Assembly (NCBI RefSeq): GCF_018143015.1 | Contig: NC_054741.1 | Coordinates: forward strand, 67,215,754-67,279,753 | Direction: 5' to 3' | DNA length: 64,000 nucleotides | Source of the DNA: Lytechinus variegatus | Taxonomy: Eukaryota > Echinodermata > Echinoidea > Temnopleuroida > Toxopneustidae | Part shown: positions 55,155 through 64,000 of the stretch, piece after piece | Layout of the letters: each line of letters begins with the position of its first letter | Numbering within the stretch: the first letter of the stretch is position 1 | The notes under the pieces: generated by a model | What the model was told of the DNA's origin: nothing | The model's database searches: none | The model's input: the letters and a program-made list of their open reading frames with translations, nothing else | Position numbers and translations under genes: made by a program

Positions 55155-55227
55155 CGGTTCTTTTCTTGAATTTTCTTGATAATTCCCACGCTTCTGGCTT
55201 CAATTCTGCTATAAATTCTGTCGCCAT
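55155..55227 (-). CDS. Candidate upstream exon or uORF of the PRR14-like gene
   Basis: Minus-strand ATG at 55227 opens 24 clean codons (MATEFIAELK, then WELSRKFKKRT) and ends at a near-perfect donor, ACCG/GTGAGT. Spliced to the acceptor at 51554 it would give GAT ATG TAA, so the frame would be a 26-codon upstream ORF ending 17 bases before the main ATG. Alternatively it belongs to another transcript, or uses the weak acceptor AATAAAG, which would fuse it in frame to the main protein. The promoter would lie just above 55227. Confidence 0.5.
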
Positions 55228-55736
55228 AGACAGCTACACATGCAACTTTATTTATAAATGGAGCGCCCCTTACGAGAGTCGCTAATGCCGCGGAAAAATT
55301 GTTAGGCATTTTGGCCTGTGGTCAAGGCGTTCTTCTGTTCTATTTTTTTATAGGTATGAGATCGAAATCACAGCGACTATTCACACTGTTCCATAATGAT
55401 TCCGAAAGGAGGTGCAACACCCCCACCCACATGGGCGCAAATCCCAGGGGGACACTTCCCCCTAACCCAAAATAGTAGGGGCACATTATCAAATGTCCCC
55501 CTACTATTTTTGTTCTTTTATATATGATGGAAAGAAATAGGCCTACATCATTTAAATCGAAGTAAAACATGTATTTTGGACGAGACGACCTTCTTTTGGG
55601 GGTGATAAACCTTCCTTTTTTTTGTTGTTAGTTTGTTTTTGTTTTTTGCCTGTTTTCCAGCCCCTGGTCCCCTACCTTAGATTTCCACCCTTGCCTCCCA
55701 CTACTCTTGATATTGTTTGCGAATCTGTTTTGTAAA
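55228..55736. other. Putative promoter side of the PRR14-like gene and spacer
   Basis: The first 60 bp are GC-richer (GGAGCGCCCCTTACGAGAGTC) and fit a promoter. Further right are unassigned repeats with CCCAGGGGGACACTTCCCCC and an AATAGTAGGGG inverted pair near 55470-55510, probably a small foldback element. No gene is recognised. Confidence 0.4.
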
Positions 55737-55740
55737 TTAA

Positions 55741-56757
55741 AGGGGAATTTCACCCTGATAAAAAGATGATGAAAATATGAGAAAAATCATTTCAAAATAT
55801 CGATGAAGGTGTTATTTGACAAAAAATGGAGTTGATAGAATTTAGAATGCTTGATTTATTGTGACGTCTATAACGAGCAGTTGCTCTATCCTAAATATAA
55901 AATGCCCAAATTTCCCATTTTTAATGGTCCGTAACGACCCACTTTTTTCTTTTTGATAACAAGTATGAATTGATATACTAAATGTACCATAAAAATCATT
56001 ATCATGTATTTCTTGACATTTCATTTACTTTTTTACCATAATAATAGCTGCTTGCAAAGGCCTACGCCGTCACAAAAAACCCGGGGGGGGCCACTTACAT
56101 TGACGAGTGGATACCATGCGCGACCAAAAAAACACGTAAAAAGGATGTCCTTTTCACGATAGGGCACGTTACCTACGTAACGTGATAAGGGTGTCAAAAA
56201 CACAAAAATAACGAAAAAGGGGTATCTATTAATTCGCTAGGAAAACCGTCGTGTTTAGGGTCTAATTTGCGGGGATGATAAAACAAAATCAAAATGTTTT
56301 ATAAAGGATGTCCTTTTTGCTCCAACACTTCGTGTTTAGAGTCCGATTTGCGCGAGGTGTAGAAGGTGGGGTCGTACTAAACCAAATAAGGTAAAGCCGA
56401 CGACCGAAGGACCCGTAACAATAAAACATTCCTGTACTTGTTTAGGGGTTCATTTCAGGGAATATTTGCCAAGAGTATCGTTTTGTTTCCAATACTTGTT
56501 AAGGGTAGGGTTTCACACGCCAATACTTGTTAAGGGGTGCATTTTCAGAATATGGAAATTACGTGTTTAGGGTGCTTTTCGAGACCCCATGGTCGCGCAT
56601 GGTATCCACTCGTGAATGGAAGTGGCCCCCCCCCCGGGCAAAAAAAAAATCTTACCTTTGAAAAAAATTGGTGGGGGATGGATTTTCCTCGAACGCATAC
56701 CAATTTTTTCTGCTATTTTCATAATAAACTTTAAATGAATTCAACTTTGCACTACTT
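55741..56757. mobile_element. MITE family C interrupted by another element
   Basis: TTAA at 55737-55740, then AGGGGAATTTCACCCTGATA, as in 43166-43662. The family C sequence resumes after 56640 with TTTTTTCTGCTATTTTCATAA and AACTTTGCACTACTTAA. The homopolymer-bounded element 56081-56639 sits inside. Confidence 0.75.
56081..56639. mobile_element. Homopolymer-bounded element with 45-bp inverted ends
   Basis: Left CCGGGGGGGGCCACTTACAT then GACGAGTGGATACCATGCGC; right GCGCATGGTATCCACTCGTG then AATGGAAGTGG, a C run and GGGC. The inside has short direct repeats such as CGTGTTTAG and ACTTGTTAAGGG. The flanks share a CAAAAAA stretch, too simple to prove a duplication. One terminus recurs at 24462. 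Confidence 0.8.
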
Positions 56758-56789
56758 AATTTTTTCAAAGACAAAATAACAAAATTACA

Positions 56790-56910
56790 TCTCGTCATCA
56801 TCATCATCACCACTATCATTAGCATCACCATCATCATCACCACAACCGTCACCACAACCATCATCATCACCAAGATAATTTTCATCATCATCATTGCCAT
56901 CATCATCTTT
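56790..56910. repeat. (CAT)n-rich microsatellite
   Basis: Imperfect CAT/CAC trinucleotides such as CATCATCATCATCACC. The Met/Asp/Val-rich frames on the minus strand are repeat artefacts. Confidence 0.85.
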
Positions 56911-57227
56911 TTTTTTCTTTATATTCCCATCCCTTCTTTTTTTCTTCCAATATTCCTCCTTTTTTTTAAAACGGCACACCGTCATGCTCCCTCACTGATT
57001 ATCCGCCTCTATATGCTTGGTGTTGTTGGCGGATACCTCATAAAATGAAATACTGAAGAGAAAATAAGGAAAGGGAAAAAGTAAGAAGAAAAAGAAGATG
57101 AGGAGAAGAAAAAAAGAAAGCCAAACAAATGAAACAAAACAATGTCAAAATTTCGTAATAAAGTCTTCTACGTCAGTTTAATAATGATGTTTTCATTGAA
57201 ATGAGAACAAAAAAAAAGAATTGAAAC

Positions 57228-57404
57228 CATAGGCGGCGGAAGCGGGGACGTTCCCCCCTAAATTTGTTGTTGACCTTTTTTTTTGCTTGTCAATTTATTT
57301 TCCTACGTCCCCCCTAAAATGTTTGGGTTGAGAGCCTTTTTTTTTTGCTTGTCAAAATTTTTTAGGTTGTCCCCTCCTAAAATTTGGGGCTTCCGCCGCC
57401 AATG
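57228..57404. mobile_element. hAT-like MITE, 177 bp
   Basis: The 16-bp inverted ends are CATAGGCGGCGGAAGC and GCTTCCGCCGCCAATG. ATTGAAAC flanks it on both sides (57220-57227 and 57405-57412), an 8-bp target duplication. The inside has GCTTGTCAA and CCCCCTAAA repeats, shared with about 10740-10900. Confidence 0.88.
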
Positions 57405-57412
57405 ATTGAAAC

Positions 57413-59125
57413 AATGAGGTAAAAAGGACTACATTATATAGTGTAAAGAAATAGAGGGAAGCTCCGAGACAATAAAAAGGTTGAAAAAGAAAAAAATGTG
57501 AAAACACAAAGCTCTCACAACATGAGCATAATAACAAATAATAACAAATAAGCGAGGACAAGTAGCTGAGGGACCCCCCAACTCTCTCTAGTTATCTATC
57601 TATCTATCCGACTCGATTATATAAGAGAAGAATTTACTAATCAAAATATTATGAGCAAAAAGCACGAGCTGATATTTTTTATGAATATTCAAAACTGATA
57701 GAGAGACGCAATCGAATTATTCGATTGCGACAAAATTGATGGTCTGAGAATTTATTGTTTTTAGGAATTCATTAAAAGCATGAAGTTGATCAGCATTAAA
57801 ATATGGCAGGCGCAACGCATGAGCTAAAGCTTTATAGGCATACACCGATAAAAAATTTTAAGTATTTTTGGTAATCATGAAAAAAATTGATATTTCATGA
57901 AAGAAAGCTCAAATCCCGAGGAGGAATATTCTTATGAATTGACTTAAAAAAAACTGTGGTAAGCCCCATTTAATATTTGATTATAAGTCGAATAAAACAG
58001 TAAAAGCTGAAAAAGCGTTCGCGTGATATTTGGCAACCTCCCCCCCCAAAAAAAATAAATAAATAAATAAAAAAAGTTTTTAACTATAATAATGATCGAA
58101 GGTAATTTTGTCTCGCGTAGAAGTGGACAAATGAAAAAAAGATTGTCACTAAAAAAATGAAGGTAATTTTGACCCACGTAAAATTTGGCGAGCCCCCCCC
58201 CCCAAAAAAAAGGAAAAAAGGTTTTAACAAGCAAAAAAAGGCTAAAAGAGAAAGAAGAGACAAGAGTATGAATGAAATATCCCCATTACAAATAATGCTG
58301 TGATCATCATAAGGGAGGGGTCGCATAACTAGTATGAACAACGTATTTAATTCCAAAATATTTACTACAAATCTCAATAGGGGGATCGGGCAGAAATGCT
58401 CACCCCCACCCCCACCCCCCCCCCCCCACCCCCCCCCCCCGATCCGCCACTGATTCCAATCAATAATGACATTTATCTGCAATACTGATACTTTGGAATC
58501 AAGATACTGAAGATTGATACGCTTTACATAAATTATGAACGTCTGACAAAAAGATAATCTACCGATCACCTGACCGATCAGCTGACCAGTTCGCGTATCA
58601 CTTCGGAGTTGATCACTCGTCGCAGCTGTGTGGAACGCTCACCGAAAATCAACAAAAAGGGCCTGAAATGTAAGTTTAATAGTAATTCATTTTAATTTCA
58701 ACTCATTTTTTGAATTATTTAAAGGCTTCCCACCAAATGAAAGTCATATCGCATAACTCCAATTTGTATTAAGGCGTACATTTACCAAAGTCTTGGGTTT
58801 GAAATCAGAACTGAATTGTCTAACCCATAATTTTGGGTAATGTCGCCTATGAGGTCCATACATGTTAATGTTTGGACCTCATTGGTACTATGAGTGCCCG
58901 TGAGTACTGGGTAAATACACGGTAAGCTCCTGGGCGCCGGACCGCTATGCGGTCCAGCGCTCCCTGGGTTAGCGAGTAGTGTGCTCTGCAATGCCAATGC
59001 ATTTTGCACTCAGCTCCATGCATTATTTGTAATTGTAATTGTATATATGTAGCACTATGCACTAGCACCCTGTCGACTGACCTTGTCAATGTCATGTCAA
59101 GTATCAATTTATTTCCGTCCTTGTC
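57413..59125. other. Repeat-rich spacer with a possible 5' UTR exon
   Basis: GGCGAGCCCCCCCCCC-type and CAACCTCCCCCCCCAAAA-type homopolymer stretches near 58030 and 58195 look like one repeat family. At 58385-58455 a C-run block ends GATCCGCCACTGA, a hAT-like terminus. GGGCCTGAAAT/GTAAGTTT near 58667-58679 is a strong plus-strand donor, perhaps ending a 5' UTR exon that starts near 58600. 58870-58985 shares TACCGTGTATTTACCCA-type sequence, inverted, with 54030-54110. Confidence 0.45.
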
Positions 59126-59304
59126 ATGTCAAGTATCAATTTATTTCCATTTACCGAACAAGGTAATTGGGCTCTTCCTGAGTTGAGTGAACTGAAGAAT
59201 GAATCAGCTGAATTCGTCAACTTAGTCTTAGGCCAAATTCAACGACATCGAACCAACGGCAACGAACTTCAATTCAAAAGTCACCAGCACGCACACGAGT
59301 CTCG
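59126..59304 (+). CDS. Candidate first coding exon of an unrecognised gene
   Basis: ATG at 59126 opens 59 codons plus two bases: MSSINLFPFTEQ, then LPELSELKNESAEFVNL and LGQIQRHR, ending ESR at a CTCG/GTAGGT donor. Amino-acid composition looks coding rather than repeat-derived. A 36-bp direct duplication (CATGTCAAGTATCAATTTAT) lies across the start. No later exon was recognised to 64000, so the gene would continue past the window. I know no family for it; it could be chance. Confidence 0.3.
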
Positions 59305-61084
59305 GTAGGTGGGACTGTGATGTGATGCCAGAAATTTTGAAATCACGGACAAATAGACGGAGCAGGCTAATAAATCTGAAAGGAAAATTCAAACAAAACA
59401 TATCTTTTGTAAGAGCTCATGGATTATAAATAAAATGAGAATTGAACATCCATATTAAATTCATAAAAATAACTTGAATAACGAAAAATCCAATAATTTA
59501 CCTTTAATTTTGATCAACTTTCTTTCCATTTCCTTTTTTTTTCAAATTTTGAGCGAAAGTAAGGTAGGATATGTAGCATCAAATATAATTGATCTAATAA
59601 TTTTGTCATATTCTATTGAATCAATTTTATACAATTATAAAATGTTAGTACATATTATATTATTTTTAATTTAAATATTTTGTAAGGCAAAACATTTTTT
59701 TTAAGACTTTAGTATCATTATTTCAAATATTAATTGATTTCCATATACCAAAGATGGTCAAAAGAGGGCGTATTTGAAGAAAAAAGACCGAAATATGACT
59801 GTGGAAGTGTTATTTACTAACCCTGACCGACCCTGACATTTATATATCCTCAACTATCCTTCATTCCCTGTGCATATGCAGCTAACTAGTGTAGGTTTTT
59901 TCTCGATAGGTGCTGTGAAACCAAGAATATAGTGCACTCTAAAACTTGGCTACAATTAGAATATAATTAGAAAAGAACTTTATTTTCTTCTTTCTTGTCT
60001 CTCAGAGACAAGAAAGGAAAATAATAAAGGAAAGGAAAAGAGATGAAAAGAAAAGGGGGGAAAAGGTAAACATAAAAGAAAATACAAAATAACCAAAGGA
60101 AAATAAAAAGAATAGAAAAGAAACATGAGAAGATGATAAAATAAAAGGAAATACATAGTAACTTATAAGAAACGAAATAAAAAAATAAAAAAATGAACTT
60201 TCGGAAATGAGAAAACTTTGAAAGGGGAAATATGGAGAAGGAAGAAAAAGAAATATTTTATACGTCATTTCCGTTTTTTTCAATAAATTCATATCCTACA
60301 AAAATTACATTTCTGGTTTAATATAATATAAGGAATAAGATCAGAACGTGACTTTCACAAAAAAGGTAGCCAAGGTGGGAAATGAACGCCGGAGTATATG
60401 ATATTTATCAAATCCATCCCGTTAATGAACTACATTAATACTTATAGGACAGCAATATTTTCTAGCAACTTTACCATTATTTTCATAGTTTATAGGAGAC
60501 CAGTATATTATATGAACAGAACAATATTAGGGTGAGTATCTACGATGATCAGCTTTTGTTCAAGAAAAAAAATAGATTTTTCTTTCTTCAACCTTTCACA
60601 TTTTATTTTATATAGCATCAATGTGCTATTTCTTCGGATTTATTTTGATTTCAGTGTGATTACAAATTCACTTCATAAGCCCATTTTTCATGATATTTGT
60701 GATCCCATCTAAATTTAATTCTTATCTCACATTAACCAATGTGTACAAGATTTTTCATTAAACATATTAATATCGACTGTTTAATCCTCATTTATACGTG
60801 TTTGATGTGATATTATCCTTCTCTCTCTCTCTCTCTCTCTCTCTTCTGAAGTTTCGTTATTTTGTTATAAGCAACCTTTTATTTTACTCTTATGCTTATA
60901 ATCATGTGAATATTAATTGAAATGGCGACTTAATTCTCACAGTATAATATCAAGTAATATTTTGCAGTCTTTTAGTTTCTTGTAAACGTATGGCTTATTT
61001 GAAATAAATATGTGTTTGCTCACCTTTCAATTTTCCAAATATACAGAAAATTTGCTCGCTTGCTTCGCTTGCCACTGGGTACGA
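59305..61084. other. AT-rich DNA with low-complexity tracts, no gene recognised
   Basis: A GAAAA-rich purine block lies at about 60005-60260 and a (CT)n microsatellite at about 60820-60844. Open frames here are Phe/Ser/Lys-rich and repeat-like. Confidence 0.6.
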
Positions 61085-61287
61085 TGAACTTAACAAATTT
61101 ATATTCAACCAATCCCTGGAAACTGGCTTTGTTCCTCAAACATAGCTAAGGTTGTCCCAGTATGGCCAATATTCTATAAAACAATGAACAGGGGGGGGGG
61201 GGTGATAGACGGATTGTCCGCAACTATTTTTTCTCCTAATTACTTCCCCTTCAAAAATGAAAGAAAGATTGATACGTTCCCGTTTAA

Positions 61288-62144
61288 AGGAAACCAAACC
61301 CCAAGAAGAGAAGCAATCTTATTGGAAAGAGTAAAACGAGAGGGGCAATTTAAACTAGTTTCATTAAAATCGGTTGTGAAATAAGAAAGTTATGGACGTT
61401 TAAAATGTCTTGTTTACTTTCTATGGAGATCCTCAAATTGGCAAACATGCTTCAAAATGACTGATTTTGTCACCTCTCCATGCATTCGTTTTTTACCATA
61501 GAGATGCGTTATTAGTAAATATATCTTTATGTTAACAGTTTTCAGGATTTCCCCATTATCTTTCGAATTGCATATTGTCTCGACATTCTGAGCATACATC
61601 ATAGGAAAATATAATTAACACCAAATATGTCAAGGTCAAGGGAGTGTTTCATCAACATTTTCATCCGACAAGTTGTCAGATCTGACATCTTTCTTTAATT
61701 CTGAGTGGGGAGTGTTTCATCAACATTTTCATCCGACAAGTTGTCAGATCTGACATCTTTCCTTAATTCTGATTGGCTGAGAGGCAATGTTACCATGGGA
61801 CCTGTCGGATAAAACGTCCGACAAGTCCTTTCATGAAACGCTCCCCAGGAGGAAATTATGTGAAATGTATAAAATAAAGGAGAAAACCTGAAAATTTGAG
61901 TACTTTTGGAGGTTAGTTGCCATATAGAGATGTACGTACGATACCCACAAAATCAGCCATCAGTTTGAAGCATTTTTGCCAATTTGAGGATACCCGTAGA
62001 AAATACAACTTACAAGAATTTTTAAACCCCCATATAACTTAAACTTGCCTATATTTCATAGCCGATTTTGATCGAGCTTAATTGTTTTGAATACGTTCCT
62101 CCCATTTTACTCTTTCCAATAAGATTCTTGGGTTTTGGTCTCCT
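61288..62144. mobile_element. TTAA-flanked MITE, family D
   Basis: TTAA at 61284-61287 and 62145-62148. The ends are AGGAAACCAAACCCCAAGAAG and TTCTTGGGTTTTGGTCTCCT, inverted. Arms of about 200 bp are mirrored, for example GCAAACATGCTTCAAAATGAC against CAGTTTGAAGCATTTTTGCC. It contains a nested family E MITE. Confidence 0.9.
61640..61847. mobile_element. MITE family E with a duplicated left end
   Basis: The first 69 bp, GGGAGTGTTTCATCAACATT through GATCTGACATCTTTC and the following TTAATTCTGA, occur twice in a row (about 61640 and 61709). TGATTGGCTGAGAGGCAATG follows, and the end is CTTTCATGAAACGCTCCCC. It lies inside family D, which itself lies in a LINE. Confidence 0.85.
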
Positions 62145-62365
62145 TTAATAACATTTTCTATCTAATTGTCGTATTTTATGCGATTCCCAATTTGGATTCC
62201 GAAAAAATTCTACCGTAGGGCCTACATGCTATATAATACTTTCTTTTATTGATAAGGTGGCAAATGCTATAGATAATTCTTTGCACACTGCTCGATATTC
62301 CTGGACCTTTCCAAGGCCTTTGACACGATAAATCATAAAATTTTGCTTTACAGTTTGATTATCCC

Positions 62366-64000
62366 ATACTGTATTATGTTCCGCAGGATTATGTTCATAA
62401 CTATGCGAAATGTGTAAAATAAAGTCAATATTAATATCAATATCATATTGATTTTCATGGTAAGGCAAACTATTGCGTATATAGGCAGCGTAGTTGCATG
62501 ATGCAAAACACCATCGAAATAATTTTGTAGGCATTTGAAAGATCATGACTCTATAGTTATAGATTGCACCTTTGGCAGTATTATATAGCTCTTGACGTTG
62601 TATCGGTGCTCCTCAAATAAGTTGGATTTTTTAGCCAAAATACATGACCCCCCCTTCCCCGGACGAAAATCTCGGGAGGGGTAGGGGGCAGTGTTGTAGT
62701 CAAGGCTCAAACCTCCAAGGCCAAGGCCAAGGCCAAGGCTTTAATACCCAAGGCCAAGGCTTCAATAACCAAGGCTGAGGCCAAGGCATGGAAACTCAAG
62801 GCCAAGGCCAAGGCCTGAAAACCTCAAGGCCAAGGCCAAGGCCAAGGCATTTCAATTGTACAATATATGGAAAAAATTAGACAACAATGCTTAGGCGGCA
62901 TACATGACACACAGGACCAAATGTATGAAAGGTGTGAGCGAGCAAAATTTTTGACCCTTGTACATTTAAAACGAAAATAATTTCATGATGTAGATTTAGA
63001 CATAAAAACATTTAATTATTGTTCTAGGCGATTCACATTGCAATAATTATTGTTACCAAGGTGATCTGATCCTCGCATGCCCATTCTCAACATATGTCTT
63101 TCTCCTCTACCTGGTACAGGGGAGGCAGAATTTTTTTTTTTGGGGGGGGGAGGTCAAAGCCAAAAATGCACTTACAAAGTCAAAATGAGAATTTTGGTGC
63201 AGTTCAGCAAAGCTTCTTTAAGTGATTTCTAATTGATAAGACAGATATTTTGATTTAGGCTTTAATTTCCCGCTATAGAAAGCATAGCGAGCAAGTGGTT
63301 TTGAAAAAAAATCAATTTTGAAGTTGTAAAACTCGATTTTGGGTCAATTATGGTGCTAATCACTGTTAAAAGGGCATCCTTGCGAGATGTTGTAATAAGA
63401 TGTAATAATAAATTAAATTTAAATATTTCGAGCTGTTTTTGTAATCATGAAAAAGGTGTGCATCTTACTAAACAAATTAACGCGAGCACAAAACACGAGC
63501 TGAAATTTTTACTGACCACAAAAGGAAGCTGTTCTGGACTGCATTTGGTGACTCATAAATAGGATACATAACTCACTAATCAAATAATGCGAGCGCAAAG
63601 CGCGAGCTCAAAAATTTGTAATATTCCGACCTAAAAACTAGACATTCTAGGCATTTTTTGTGTGTAAATTGAATGCGAACCTTACTTAACAATAATTTAT
63701 GCAAGCACAATCCAAAAATTTGTTGATTTTGAAACCTAAAATTTTGCTCTGTATGCCATGCTTGGTCCCTCAAAAACTTTTTGGCTCATCATGCCATTGA
63801 TGCCATAGCCCATTTGGAAATGACGAAATTGAAGTTTGTGTTCAAGTTTACCGAATCTTTTCAGAATATCATTAAGACTTAAAACATTCTTGTTGGTCAA
63901 AGAAAATAATACAAGGAAAACCTAATGGAATAGAAATCAACCTTGTTATCATTCTTTAGAGTAAGCTATTTTTAAAGTATGAAAATTGTTGTCAAAATTG
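62366..64000. other. Repeat-rich end of the window, no gene recognised
   Basis: Apart from the minisatellite at 62700-62850, a repeat of roughly 110 bp with the core GCGAGCGCAAAGCGCGAGCT and AAAATTT recurs at about 63480, 63585 and 63695, with relatives near 57640-57680. A T-then-G homopolymer lies at 63130-63150. Confidence 0.55.
62700..62850. repeat. CCAAGG minisatellite
   Basis: Runs of GGCCAA hexamers are grouped by spacers such as TTTAATAC and ATGGAAACTC, giving a higher-order unit of about 35 bp. Confidence 0.9.

Larger units (their letters stand above)
61085..62365 (+). mobile_element. Decayed LINE, split by nested MITEs
   Basis: Before the MITE: FNQSLETGFVPQT at about 61107-61145, with a stop before AKVVPVW. 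After it: DSQFGFRKNSTVG at about 62183-62220, FIDKVANAIDNSLHTA, and FLDLSKAFDTINHKILLYSL at about 62297-62357. These are ordered RT blocks of Jockey/CR1-group LINEs, in more than one frame with stops. No ends were found. MITE family D (61288-62144) interrupts it. Confidence 0.82.

Overview
The window looks like echinoderm, most likely sea urchin, nuclear DNA. It is AT-rich, intron-rich and crowded with transposons. The urchin-like signs are a TU-type foldback element built of about 15-bp repeats, an intact Penelope-like element, an L2/CR1-type LINE with a 2A-like motif, and many TTAA-flanked MITEs. This assignment is inferred from composition and element types; no marker gene fixes the species. 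All gene models were built by eye from open frames, splice signals and remembered protein families.

Region by region. 1-9.2 kb: two diverged copies of one segment (about 1-1475 and 8296-9210) flank an unrecognised minus-strand gene. Its product starts MGCIRSK (probable double acylation) and carries duplicated phase-0 exons with long acidic tails, plus two decayed exon copies. 9.2-14 kb: repeats, a Ty3/Gypsy fossil and a pogo-like transposase relic split by a MITE. 14.1-25.0 kb: a complete seven-exon gene for prostaglandin reductase 2 (PTGR2, minus). 25.26-41.4 kb: a complete six-exon gene for CUSTOS (C12orf43 family, plus). The two start codons are 260 bp apart, so the genes are head to head and probably share a promoter. 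48.5-55.2 kb: a minus-strand gene with a 996-codon exon whose C-terminus resembles the Tantalus domain of PRR14/PRR14L, including an LxxIxE PP2A-B56 docking motif. It converges on CUSTOS. 55.2-64 kb: mainly repeats, one possible plus-strand first exon and a LINE relic with MITEs nested in it.

The two best-supported genes have kept clean reading frames while their introns filled with mobile DNA. PTGR2 introns hold a rolling-circle (HINE-like) element with seven nuclear-receptor-like DR1 motifs, a SINE whose head resembles 7SL RNA, and a 300-bp trinucleotide repeat that forms the pyrimidine side of a splice acceptor. CUSTOS introns hold the LINE, the TU element, and a Penelope element with two hammerhead-like motifs that has inserted into a TTAA MITE.
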